DNA from: Ruegeria sp. Alg231-54
GTDB taxonomy: Bacteria > Pseudomonadota > Alphaproteobacteria > Rhodobacterales > Rhodobacteraceae
Reading direction: 5' to 3'
Length of the DNA stretch: 64,000 nucleotides
Assembly (NCBI RefSeq): GCF_900143525.1
Contig: NZ_FREZ01000001.1
Span: 186,001 to 250,000 of the forward strand
Shown here piece by piece: positions 50,109-57,899 of the stretch (the stretch's first letter is position 1; each line of letters begins with the position of its first letter). The position numbers were made by a program, and so were the translations under genes. The notes beneath the pieces are model-generated. The model saw only the letters and a program-made list of their open reading frames with translations. It made no database searches and was not told where the DNA came from.

Positions 50109-50147
50109 GACACAAAACCCCCGTTTGCGTCCTACTAAGGAGGACAC
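50092..50147. repeat. Two near-palindromic 24-bp repeats, 34 bp apart
   Basis: Consensus TTTGCGTCCTACTRAGKAGGACACA. Copy one is a perfect 8-1-8 palindrome (50095-50111); copy two (50129-50145) has one arm mismatch. Both are in the same orientation; centres at 50103 and 50137. Likely a tandem operator or iteron pair. Copy one supplies the stop codon of the winged-helix gene. Confidence 0.7.
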
Positions 50148-50253
50148 ATTCGTTATAGGGGGCACGCCCAGCGCGGAAAACGAACCCGAGCACGGCGATG
50201 CTGCGGCAGAGGATTGGCTTGACCACCTGCCGCCATGGGAGGACGCGCCGTGA
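50109..50253 (+). other. Open frame coding-like tail (possible frameshifted end of winged-helix gene)
   Basis: In a frame shifted by one base from the preceding gene, the second repeat reads LRPTKEDTFVIGGTPSAENE and continues acidic through AAAEDWLDHLPPWEDAP to TGA at 50253. It has no start codon of its own after the repeat. Removal of one 34-bp repeat unit would fuse it in frame with the winged-helix gene. Confidence 0.45.
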
Positions 50254-50596
50254 ACCCCGAACCGCGTCACAATCGCCATTGCGCCCCCTTGGTGGTGTTG
50301 CGCAGGGCTGGGGAACCGTGGAACGGCTTGGCTTGCGTCTGCGCATCAGCAGTCCCGCATCACCACACCGCTATGTCACGCACCGGCTGCCACGCCTCGC
50401 GCCATTCCCCAGCCTTGCACAACACCTCCACACGCTGCCGCGCCAGTGTTTGTGGGCACGCCCGCCACACGCGCCATTGCGCTGCCCTCACAGGGAGCTG
50501 CCACGCCAGTTTGTCAGAGCGGGCGGGGAAGAAAAAAAGCACACCGGAATTCAACCGCGCACACACGCGCGCACCACCAACGCAGTGGAAACACCA
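50254..50596 (+). other. Gene-poor 340-base tract with long inverted repeat
   Basis: Frames are open but His/Arg/Cys/Pro-rich and unlike proteins. A 14-base arm (50302-50315, GCAGGGCTGGGGAA) pairs with 50405-50418 (TTCCCCAGCCTTGC; one G-T), with 89 bases between. Position just before the SSB-like gene suggests a replication origin, a single-strand initiation site or a structured leader RNA. Confidence 0.4.
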
Positions 50597-51103
50597 ATGA
50601 CACAGAAATCAGGAGCAACCGTCAGCTTTGGCGGGTTCATCAGCAAAGGCGCGACACTGAACGCGGCAGGGTCCGCACAGGTGGCTAACTTCCGGGTGCA
50701 AGTTGGCCGAGGCGAGGGGGCCGAGACGTTCGATTGCGCCCTTTGGGGGAAGCGCGGGGAAGCGCTGGCCGCATACCTGAAACAGCGCATGCCGGTGAGT
50801 GTCACAGGTCAGCTTGGGCGCAGTGAGTACGAGGGGACTGTCACGCTCACCTGTACGGTGGCGGAAATAGCCCTGCTATCCAACGTTGAGACGCTTGAAC
50901 GCGAGCGGGAGCACTACTTCGCCAAGAAAGCCGCACAGGAGGCCGAAACGCCCAATTCCAGCACCACACCAGCCAGCAAGCCAAAGCGCCCGCGCAAGCC
51001 GCGTGGCAAGCCGAGAAAGCCAACCGGGCGCAATGTGATTGCAGAAGGCGCGCACCCTGATGACGTGATCGAGGGCAAATCCGGAGGGCAAGACAATGAC
51101 TGA
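50597..51103 (+). CDS. Single-stranded DNA-binding protein-like (OB fold)
   Basis: Protein of 168 residues. The N-terminal 100 residues form an SSB OB fold: VSFGGFISKGATLNAAGSAQ, VANFRVQVGRGEGAETFDCA, LWGKRGEALAAYLKQRMPVS and VTGQLGRSEYEG. The tail is strongly basic (KPKRPRKPRGKPRKP) and ends in GQDND, without the DDDIPF tip that recruits host partners. I use MTQKSGATVS at 50597; the longer open frame upstream is not protein-like. It overlaps the next gene by eight bases. Confidence 0.75.
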   Translation: MTQKSGATVSFGGFISKGATLNAAGSAQVANFRVQVGRGEGAETFDCALWGKRGEALAAYLKQRMPVSVTGQLGRSEYEGTVTLTCTVAEIALLSNVETLEREREHYFAKKAAQEAETPNSSTTPASKPKRPRKPRGKPRKPTGRNVIAEGAHPDDVIEGKSGGQDND

Positions 51104-51389
51104 ACCACGCACATACGCAGACGTCCGTGCCAACATATCCAACGCCTCCGAGGCAGAGTTCTACGCGGCTGCGTTTTGCGACGCTATGACGATTGATAGC
51201 GGTGAGGCCGTGCTTGTGGCCCTGCCGGACCCTGAGGCAGACGCAGGGCTGGCTGTAGCTGCGTCACAGGGGTGGTATGAGACCCCAGCACCCCAACAGG
51301 TCGCCCTGCTGCGTGCGCTGCGCCAGTGGGCCGCCGGTGAACTCGAGGCGCTGGGCGAACCGCTGGAGACTGAGGCGGATGACGGATGA
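51096..51389 (+). CDS. Hypothetical acidic element protein
   Basis: Protein of 97 residues, acidic and helical (YADVRANISNASEAEFYAAA...LRQWAAGELEALGEPLETEA). No family recognised. Overlaps SSB by eight bases and the next gene by eleven, which supports translation. Confidence 0.55.
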   Translation: MTEPRTYADVRANISNASEAEFYAAAFCDAMTIDSGEAVLVALPDPEADAGLAVAASQGWYETPAPQQVALLRALRQWAAGELEALGEPLETEADDG

Positions 51390-51603
51390 ACCCCGCACCC
51401 CTGCGCAGATCCGCGCCCACAAGCAGGGGCAGGCTGCATACCTGGCGGGTGAAAGCAGCCTCGACAATCCCCACCAGACGGACATTGCCTTTGTGTGGTG
51501 GAGGCGTGGCTACAAACAGGCAGAGGCGGTTAACACCGCAGGCCAGCCCCGCTGCCCTCACTGCCACAGGCTCCAGCCCCAACCACAGGAGGAAACGCCA
51601 TGA
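51379..51603 (+). CDS. Rmf/CrpP-like small protein
   Basis: Protein of 74 residues. The central stretch HKQGQAAYLAGESSLDNPHQ followed by TDIAFVWWRRGYKQA matches the ribosome modulation factor pattern (G-x-x-A-x-x-A-G-x-S, P-x-Q-T, W-x-x-G-x-x-x-A). A C-terminal CPHCH could bind zinc. Family members on mobile elements include CrpP-type proteins; whether this one binds ribosomes is inference. Confidence 0.6.
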   Translation: MTDEPRTPAQIRAHKQGQAAYLAGESSLDNPHQTDIAFVWWRRGYKQAEAVNTAGQPRCPHCHRLQPQPQEETP

Positions 51604-52076
51604 CGAACGCCAAGCAATGCGCCGCTTGCGGGGAAGCGCTACAGGACGGCCTGCCGGTGTATTCACTAGCACTGCCACGCTTGCACCCTGATTTCCGCTG
51701 GAGGCGGGATCTACCGTTGCAAACACGGCAAACCGCACCAGCCATGCATGACGGCCACAACCGCCTGCACTGCTGCAGCAAGGCATGCGCCAACCGCGCG
51801 CTACGGCGAGGGGATGCGGGCCCGCCGATAAGTGACGCAGACACAGCCCAAATGCGCGAGGCAGCCAAGCGGCAAAAAAAAGCGGAACACCAGCAGCACC
51901 GCCTGCAGCACAAGCGGGACGCAGGCAAGCAGGCCCGGCTGTGTGACTGGTGCGCCAAGGCGTTTGAGGTCCGGCGCAGCACCGCAAAGTATTGCAGCGC
52001 CGCCTGCCGCATGGCGGCCCACCGCGCCAAGTCGTTGAATTGCGCCGGGCAAGCTCTGCGTCCCGCCAATCCCTGA
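51600..52076 (+). CDS. Zinc-finger protein of the element
   Basis: Protein of 158 residues with two putative zinc modules: N-terminal CAACGEAL plus HCCSKACANRAL, and C-terminal LCDWCAKAFEVRRSTAKYCS followed by AACRMAAHRAKS. Between them is a Lys/Gln-rich helix (AAKRQKKAEHQQHRLQHKRD) encoded partly by an A8 run. Probably nucleic-acid binding. Four-base overlap with the preceding gene. Confidence 0.62.
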   Translation: MTNAKQCAACGEALQDGLPVYSLALPRLHPDFRWRRDLPLQTRQTAPAMHDGHNRLHCCSKACANRALRRGDAGPPISDADTAQMREAAKRQKKAEHQQHRLQHKRDAGKQARLCDWCAKAFEVRRSTAKYCSAACRMAAHRAKSLNCAGQALRPANP

Positions 52077-52379
52077 TAGCGGCCTGTAGCTCATGGGCCT
52101 TTACCGAGTGATTAGGCTCTGGACCAATAAAACGACCAAAAGCAGCCGTTCGATGCGAGGTGTTTCAACGACCGAATTGCGGACGAAGCTGCCGCTCGAT
52201 TTCTTTGAGCTAAGCTCCGCTCTATGTGCTTCGCGACCGCAGCGGAGAGCGCCAAAGACGGCAAGCAGACATTGGCAATAGTTGGCAACAGGATTTTGGT
52301 GCACGCAAAATCAAACTTCTTCTGGATAGATTGGCGACGTCTTAGGCCTCGTTGTGTAAGGTCAAGAAGAAGCTTTGAC
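52077..52379. other. Right flank of the element
   Basis: No credible gene. It includes one copy of a dispersed repeat (52141-52194) also found at 57642-57695. The lower GC content compared with the element suggests the element ends near 52080. Confidence 0.45.
52141..52194 (+). repeat. Dispersed repeat, copy 1
   Basis: About 54 bases aligning without gaps to 57642-57695, roughly 38 of 54 identical by hand alignment. Shared blocks: AGCAG-n-CGTTCG at the start and TGCGGAC-n3-GCTGCCG at the end, with the same 37-base offset in both copies. Confidence 0.6.
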
Positions 52380-52673
52380 TTAGGCAGGCCCCGTTTCGGC
52401 GGCTTCCCAATGTTCGCCCATGGCGACTATGCAAGATGTGCCGTTTGCGTAGTTCTGGACGATCATCCAATCGCCGCTTTTGCGGGTAACCCAAACTTCC
52501 AACATGGTGTCCGGATCGCGTAGGCCCATGCCCTGGCGTTCAGCACCCAAAACCTCAGTCAGCATGTTCGTCATGCGCGCGCTGTCATCGCAGCTAACAT
52601 CTTCCATTTTAGCGCTGGCGAGTGTCGGTAGGGCCAATGAGACAGCCACTATCAAACGGGAACGTGCGCGCAT
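52380..52673 (-). CDS. Small secreted hypothetical protein
   Basis: Protein of 97 residues with a signal peptide (SRLIVAVSLALPTLASA). The mature part has two Cys (DVSCDDSAR and GTSCIVAMG) that may pair. No family recognised. Divergent from phnC; a Pho-box-like site lies 31-48 bases upstream of its start. Confidence 0.65.
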   Translation of the reverse strand: MRARSRLIVAVSLALPTLASAKMEDVSCDDSARMTNMLTEVLGAERQGMGLRDPDTMLEVWVTRKSGDWMIVQNYANGTSCIVAMGEHWEAAETGPA

Positions 52674-52703
52674 ATTTGCTCCATTGCCGGATCGGTTTCC
52701 AAA

Positions 52704-52807
52704 TGTAACAGGTTTGTGACGCCCCGAGGATATAACTTTTTAAAAAAGAACTTGTTCTGATCAGTGCCGGCCTGGAGAGAGAAAACTGGCTGTCACAAAT
52801 CGGTTGT
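52704..52807. promoter_or_regulatory. Candidate Pho boxes upstream of phnC
   Basis: Two sites resemble the PhoB repeat CTGTCAT-N4-CTGTCAT: the complement of 52704-52721 reads CGTCACAAACCTGTTACA, and 52790-52807 reads CTGTCACAAATCGGTTGT. Both are imperfect. Phosphate-starvation control would fit a phn transporter. Confidence 0.4.
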
Positions 52808-52888
52808 GCAAATGCCAAAAAACTGAATCAAATCCGTCACGCGGATGTAGTGTAGCGCCAATATCAGCCCCTCAAACAAGGGGGCGAT

Positions 52889-53698
52889 ATGTTAAAGATC
52901 GACGCGCTGACCAAACGGTTCGGAGACAAGACGGCTGTAAATGCAGCCAACATTTCCGTTAACCAGCCAACAATGATCGGGGTCATCGGCCGTTCCGGGG
53001 CTGGTAAATCCACCCTGCTTCGGATGGTCAATCGCCTCAGTGATGCGACCAGCGGGACCATTACTTTTGAAGGTGAAGACATCACAGCTCTTCGAGGCGC
53101 GGCCAAGCGGGATTGGCAATCGCGATGCGCGATGATCTTTCAACAGTTCAACCTTGTCCCACGCATGGATGTGGTTTCGAACGTGTTGCACGGTACTTTG
53201 AACAAGCGCAGCACTTTGGCGACGATGTTTAACCTGTACCCGCAGTTAGACATCCACCAAGCAATCGATATCCTTGACCGGCTTGGCATTGCCGACCAAG
53301 CGCCCAAACGCGCCGAGGCGCTGTCCGGCGGTCAGCAACAGCGCGTCGCCATTGCACGTGCGCTGATGCAGGACCCCAAGATCATTCTGGCAGATGAACC
53401 GATTGCCTCGCTCGATCCGATGAACGCCCAAGTGGTCATGCAATCGCTTCGCGACATTCACGAACAAGACGGTCGGACAGTTATTGCCAACCTGCACACA
53501 CTGGATACCGCGCGCCGGTATTGCGACAGGGTGATCGGAATGCGCGACGGACGGATCGTATTTGATGGCGCGCCTGCGCAGCTGACCACCGGTGTGGCTC
53601 GCGAAATATACGGGGCAGGCGCAGATTTTTCCGAAGCCGCTACATCCACCGAAATTGAAACACTGGACATGCCAGAGGCCCATAAAGTCTACGCCTGA
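52889..53698 (+). CDS. phnC: Phosphonate ABC transporter ATPase
   Basis: ATPase of 269 residues: Walker [10 protein letters not shown], signature [15 protein letters not shown], Walker [15 protein letters not shown], switch His in [10 protein letters not shown]. The opening [18 protein letters not shown] and the order of genes mark PhnC. A small hairpin (52867-52872 with 52879-52885) covers the ribosome site. First gene of the transporter unit; 57 bases to phnD. Confidence 0.94.
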   Translation: MLKIDALTKRFGDKTAVNAANISVNQPTMIGVIGRSGAGKSTLLRMVNRLSDATSGTITFEGEDITALRGAAKRDWQSRCAMIFQQFNLVPRMDVVSNVLHGTLNKRSTLATMFNLYPQLDIHQAIDILDRLGIADQAPKRAEALSGGQQQRVAIARALMQDPKIILADEPIASLDPMNAQVVMQSLRDIHEQDGRTVIANLHTLDTARRYCDRVIGMRDGRIVFDGAPAQLTTGVAREIYGAGADFSEAATSTEIETLDMPEAHKVYA

Positions 53699-53755
53699 GC
53701 CAGCTGTCACCCGCGCCTTTCGCGGGCCACCTTCATCAACCCAACGGAGACGAAG

Positions 53756-54667
53756 ATGAAAAAGACCCTCGCATTGGCGCTTGCCGCCACAACTGCTCTG
53801 AGCGGAGCCGCCTTCGCTGACGGCATCACGGAATTTCGCATCGGCATTCTGGGTGGCGAAAACGCACAAGACCGCATGAACTCCTATCAGTGTCTGGCCG
53901 ACTACACGACTGAAGCTCTTGGCGTAGAAACCAAGCTGTTTGCGCCTGCCGATTACAACGGCGTGATACAGGGCTTGCTGGGCGGAACGATCGACATGGC
54001 ATGGCTGGGCGCATCGTCCTACGCCGCGACTTACCTGCAAAACACGGACGCAGTTGAGCCTGTTCTGATCAAAGTGAACGTTGACGGCTCGGTTGGCTAT
54101 CACTCGATCGGGTTCGCCCGCAAAGACAGCGGCATTGCGTCGCTCGATGACATGGAAGGCAAAGTTTTTGGCTTTGGCGACCCGAACTCCACGTCGGGCT
54201 ACCTGATACCGTCCATCGAGATCCCGCAGTACAAAGACGGCGTGACCATTGAATCCGGTGATTACTTCGGCGAAGTGAAATTCACGGGTGGCCACGAGCA
54301 AACCATCGTTGCAGTCAACAACGGTGACATTGATGGCGGTGTGACCTGGGCTGACGGTCAGGGCAACTGGGAAGACGGCTACAACTCCGGCGCGCTGCGC
54401 AAAGCCGTGGACGCGGGCCTCGTCGACATGAATGACATGGTCCAAATCTGGAAATCCAAAGTGATCCCTGAAGGTCCAATCGTTCTGCGCAAGGCCCTGC
54501 CAGCAGACGTTAAAGCTACCATGACCGCGCTGGTCGATGGTCTGTTCGAAGCCGATCCCGATTGCGCCTATGGCGTGGCTGCCGGCGACACGCTGGGCTT
54601 CCAGCCGGTGACCCACGACACCTACATCTCGATCGTCGAAGCGCGCAAAGCAAAAATCGGTGGCTAA
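53756..54667 (+). CDS. phnD: Phosphonate ABC transporter substrate-binding protein
   Basis: Periplasmic protein of 303 residues with signal peptide (TLALALAATTALSGAAFA). PhnD family traits: FRIGILGGENAQDRMNSYQC, GLLGGTIDMAWLGASSYA, FGFGDPNSTSGYLIPSIE and IWKSKVIPEGPIVLRKALP. The ligand could be a phosphonate, phosphite or phosphate; not resolvable by eye. Followed by an intergenic terminator hairpin. Confidence 0.94.
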   Translation: MKKTLALALAATTALSGAAFADGITEFRIGILGGENAQDRMNSYQCLADYTTEALGVETKLFAPADYNGVIQGLLGGTIDMAWLGASSYAATYLQNTDAVEPVLIKVNVDGSVGYHSIGFARKDSGIASLDDMEGKVFGFGDPNSTSGYLIPSIEIPQYKDGVTIESGDYFGEVKFTGGHEQTIVAVNNGDIDGGVTWADGQGNWEDGYNSGALRKAVDAGLVDMNDMVQIWKSKVIPEGPIVLRKALPADVKATMTALVDGLFEADPDCAYGVAAGDTLGFQPVTHDTYISIVEARKAKIGG

Positions 54668-54685
54668 GTCATTTCCATGACGCAC

Positions 54686-54720
54686 CCGACAGGCCTTAGG
54701 GCCTGTCGGTATTCTTTTTT
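54686..54720 (+). terminator. Partial terminator between phnD and phnE
   Basis: Perfect 10-bp stem (54686-54695 with 54700-54709), TTAG loop, then TATTCTTTTTT. Inside an operon it probably lowers permease expression relative to the binding protein. Confidence 0.85.
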
Positions 54721-54731
54721 CCGGGGACAAA

Positions 54732-55607
54732 ATGGCAGACATTTCCGCAGGCGGCGCACCGCAAAGCGTGGGCAATATCCAGTCGAGCTATAAGGCGCAG
54801 GTTCAGCGGCGTAGACTTTATGGCGGCTTGACCATACTGATCTTCGTCGTCCTGATGGTCTCGGGCTTCAACATCGCTGATGACCGCAATGCGGGCGGTT
54901 TCTGGGAAGGACTACACCAAATCGGCCACTATCCGGCCGACGTGCTGTCCGAGGCTTGGGAAAAACGCGCCGATCTGCCCGGTTTGATCGCAAAAAGCTT
55001 TCCGGCTCTTGTAGAAACCATCAACATCGCCGCGGTCTCGACCCTGATCGGCCTCGTCGGCGGCATCTTTTTGTCTTTGCTGGGCACCCGCGGTCTGGGT
55101 AAATGGCCGCGCCTGATCCCGCTCTTTCGGCGCATCTCGGATATCATGCGCGCGGTGCCTGAGATCGTGATCGCGCTTGTTCTGATTTTCGTCCTCGGCG
55201 GCGGCCCGGTGCCGGCTATGATTGCCATTGCCTTCCACACGGCAGGCGCACTGGGAAAGATGTTCTCCGAGGTCGCTGAAAATGCTGATCTCAAGCCTGT
55301 TGAGGGTCTTGCTTCGACGGGTGCGACATGGTCGCAGCGCATGCTCTTAGGCGTGTTGCCGCAGGTCGCGCCCAACTACATTAGTTATTCTTTGCTGCGA
55401 TTCGAGATCAACATTCGCGCGTCCGCCATACTAGGCTTTGTTGGTGCGGGAGGTATTGGCTACGAGCTGCGCAATGCCATGGCTTGGGGCCCTGGCCGGT
55501 TTGACGAAGCCGCAGCGATCTTCATATTACTTTTCGGAACCATCGTGTTCTTTGATCAGGTCTCCAGCCGCTACCGCAACCGATTGACAGAGGGGCAAGG
55601 CCAATGA
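54732..55607 (+). CDS. phnE: Phosphonate ABC transporter permease
   Basis: Permease of 291 residues with about six helices and the BPD-transport EAA loop: KMFSEVAENADLKPVEGLASTGATWSQR. Cytoplasmic N-terminus, first helix GGLTILIFVVLMVSGFNIA. First of two PhnE-type subunits; next overlaps by four bases. Confidence 0.93.
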   Translation: MADISAGGAPQSVGNIQSSYKAQVQRRRLYGGLTILIFVVLMVSGFNIADDRNAGGFWEGLHQIGHYPADVLSEAWEKRADLPGLIAKSFPALVETINIAAVSTLIGLVGGIFLSLLGTRGLGKWPRLIPLFRRISDIMRAVPEIVIALVLIFVLGGGPVPAMIAIAFHTAGALGKMFSEVAENADLKPVEGLASTGATWSQRMLLGVLPQVAPNYISYSLLRFEINIRASAILGFVGAGGIGYELRNAMAWGPGRFDEAAAIFILLFGTIVFFDQVSSRYRNRLTEGQGQ

Positions 55608-56917
55608 CCGCGACCTATCTAAGCCTGACCAAACACACGGCCGACAAGCTATTTCAACGCAAGCGGCTCATCGGTTTTGGCATCCCGGCAATTATTTTCG
55701 CCTATTTAGTTTGTATTTTCTTTGTCTTCGATCTTCCCGGGCTCGCGCAGCGGGCCAACATCGACAACGCAGTCACGCTCGCCTCTGACAGCTGGTCGCA
55801 CAAGGTTCACGTCACACGCGACAACCGTTCCGGCGAGATCAGCTATGCCGTCGAGGGCGAGCGTAAAGGCCGCTACCCCGAAGGTCAGCGCCCGGATTGG
55901 GTCAGTGGCGACGAAGTGATCACTATCGATCTGGGTGGCGACAATATCGTGCGCTACTTGCCGGAAAACCGGACCGAGATCGAGGTGCCCGGTTTCCCGT
56001 TGATCGAAGTGCAGGCCGAGGGGCGCAGCCTAACCAGTAACCTGCCGGAAGACTTGCCCGATTGGATTTCAGCCTCAAACCGCCGCATCGGGATCACGAC
56101 GCCAGAGGGCCGAATTACGCTGACCGGTGCGCGCACCGAAGTGTTCAACTATTTCCCCGGATGGGAGCTATTCTGGTTCACCCTCGACAGTCCGTACCAC
56201 GACCAAAGCCTTGGTTCGATACTGTTTGGCGAACGATTGGACCCCGAGCGCGGAAACATTGCTGGGGCTGTGTCCGATTGGTGGCACAACAAGATGTGGC
56301 GGCACAAGGATGTAGCCTGGGCGATAGGTGAAACGATCCTGATGGCTTTCCTTGGCACGATGGGGGCCGCGATTCTGGCTCTGCCTCTGGCCTTTTTAGC
56401 TGCCAAGCGTTTTTCGCCATTTATGCTGCTACGGGCGAGCACGCGGCGGGTTTTTGACTTTGTACGCGGGGTCGATGCACTGATCTGGACCGTTGTTCTG
56501 GTACGCGCCTTCGGTCCTGGGCCGCTGACAGGAACACTGGCAATTCTGATTACGGACACCGGCACGTTCGGCAAGATCTTCTCCGAAGCATTAGAAAACG
56601 TGGACCAGAAGCAGATCGAAGGCGTTTCCTCGACCGGGGCCAATCCGCTGCAATGCTACCGCTTTGGCGTGATCCCACAGGTGGTGCCGGTGCTTCTGGC
56701 GCAGATCCTCTACTTCCTGGAGTCCAATACGCGTTCGGCCACGATCATTGGAGCAATCACCGGTGGTGGCATCGGCCTTATGCTGACACAGGCTATCCAA
56801 ACCCAGAAGGATTGGGAAGAGGTCGCCTATTACATTGTCCTGATCGTCTTCATGGTGATGTTTATGGATTGGTTCTCGGGATGGCTGCGCGGCAAATTGA
56901 TCGGAAGCAAGGACTAG
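55604..56917 (+). CDS. phnE: Phosphonate ABC transporter permease, long form
   Basis: Second permease of 437 residues. One N-terminal helix (IPAIIFAYLVCIFFVFDLPG), then a soluble periplasmic loop of about 190 residues, then the permease core with EAA loop FGKIFSEALENVDQKQIEGV and SSTGANPLQCYRFG. The large loop is usual for the second PhnE of this family. Likely forms a heterodimer with the upstream PhnE. Confidence 0.93.
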   Translation: MTATYLSLTKHTADKLFQRKRLIGFGIPAIIFAYLVCIFFVFDLPGLAQRANIDNAVTLASDSWSHKVHVTRDNRSGEISYAVEGERKGRYPEGQRPDWVSGDEVITIDLGGDNIVRYLPENRTEIEVPGFPLIEVQAEGRSLTSNLPEDLPDWISASNRRIGITTPEGRITLTGARTEVFNYFPGWELFWFTLDSPYHDQSLGSILFGERLDPERGNIAGAVSDWWHNKMWRHKDVAWAIGETILMAFLGTMGAAILALPLAFLAAKRFSPFMLLRASTRRVFDFVRGVDALIWTVVLVRAFGPGPLTGTLAILITDTGTFGKIFSEALENVDQKQIEGVSSTGANPLQCYRFGVIPQVVPVLLAQILYFLESNTRSATIIGAITGGGIGLMLTQAIQTQKDWEEVAYYIVLIVFMVMFMDWFSGWLRGKLIGSKD

Positions 56918-57564
56918 TGTTGGACGACAAAACTATGCCCAAACTTTCGGCAGACACACCCTATATTCATCCTGATTGCGAAATTACAGACAGTAGCTTT
57001 GGCGCATTTGTAGAGATCGGCAAAGGCTCGCGCGTTAACAATTCGGTTTTTGGCGACTACAGCTATTGCGACCGCTACGCTGACATCGTGAATGCCCAAA
57101 TTGGCAAATTTGCCAATATCGCGGCCTTTACGCGCATCGGCGCAACAGACCATCCCCTGCACACCGCATCTTTGCATCACTTTATGTATCGTTCTGACGA
57201 CTATTGGCAGGATGCTGGGCGCGACGAAGCATTCTTTGCTCACCGCATGTCCCGCACCGCCACCATCGGCCATGACACGTGGATCGGTGCAGGTGCCATG
57301 GTGAAACCAGAGGTCACACTGGGCCACGGCGCTGTCATCGCGGCAGGCGCTGTTGTGACCAAGGACATAGAACCCTATACCATTGTCGCGGGTACCCCGG
57401 CTAAACCATTGCGCCTTCGTCAACCACGTGAAATCGCGGAACGACTGATCGCTCTGGCCTGGTGGGACTGGCCACATGCGGCACTCTACGCAGCGCTTCA
57501 AGATTTTCGGACGCTGAGCGCAGAAGCGTTTTTGGAAAAATACCAAGGCTCTGACGGGGCGTAG
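56917..57564 (+). CDS. Phosphonate-associated hexapeptide-repeat transferase
   Basis: Left-handed beta-helix acyltransferase of about 215 residues: hexapeptide repeats run from YIHPDCEITDSSFGAFVEIG through IGHDTWIGAGAMVKPEVTLG and VIAAGAVVTKDIEPYTIVAG. Catalytic-type His in ATDHPLHTASLHHF. It matches the Thr/hexapeptide family found with phn genes, whose acceptor is not firmly known. GTG at 56917 overlaps the phnE stop by one base; ATG at 56935 is possible. Confidence 0.85.
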   Translation: MLDDKTMPKLSADTPYIHPDCEITDSSFGAFVEIGKGSRVNNSVFGDYSYCDRYADIVNAQIGKFANIAAFTRIGATDHPLHTASLHHFMYRSDDYWQDAGRDEAFFAHRMSRTATIGHDTWIGAGAMVKPEVTLGHGAVIAAGAVVTKDIEPYTIVAGTPAKPLRLRQPREIAERLIALAWWDWPHAALYAALQDFRTLSAEAFLEKYQGSDGA

Positions 57565-57899
57565 CAAAATTGTCGTGCTCAGAGTAACCGTCGCCACGGA
57601 GCAGTAAGTAAGGGTTGGACAAATGGCAGCTTTGGGCTCGAAGCAGACGTTCGCTGCACTCGGTGTGAAAGACTGCAATGCGGACTTTGCTGCCGTTGCC
57701 CATTCGGGTGTTTGCTGACGCAGCATCCGTTCGCAGGCGCGGCACGCTCATCGCTGCCTTGCAGCCGATGTCGCCAGACCGGTCATTCAAAACTACATCG
57801 ATGCCCAAATCTCAAACCGTCTTTCAACAAATCTACCAACCGGAAGGTTATGCAGACCCAAAAACGCCGTTTCGTTGGATATCGCAGTTCGCCAGAGTC
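57565..57899. other. Intergenic region with repeat remnant
   Basis: No convincing gene; short open frames only. Contains the second copy of the dispersed repeat. It separates the phn block from the ureohydrolase block. Confidence 0.5.
57642..57695 (+). repeat. Dispersed repeat, copy 2
   Basis: Same orientation as copy 1 at 52141-52194 and about 70% identical without gaps. The two copies bracket the phn transporter block. Confidence 0.6.

Larger units (their letters stand above)
46800..52080 (+). mobile_element. Integrated element (integrase, SSB, regulators), about 5.3 kb
   Basis: Around ten same-strand genes begin with a P4-type integrase, mostly overlapping by 4-11 bases, with GC-rich sequence unlike the flanking genes. 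Contents suggest a phage satellite or integrated plasmid remnant: HTH regulators, a winged-helix-like protein, SSB and small unknowns. There is no terminase, capsid, relaxase or recognised replication initiator. Ends are approximate. Confidence 0.75.

Noticed and set aside
50250-50600. GTG-started frame of 116 codons ending at the SSB start
   Set aside because: Rich in His, Arg and Cys with no protein-like pattern; the overlap with the SSB start looks accidental, though not excluded.
53246-54775. 509-codon open frame antisense to phnC and phnD
   Set aside because: The plus-strand genes carry clear ABC transporter motifs; the antisense product has no recognisable domain.
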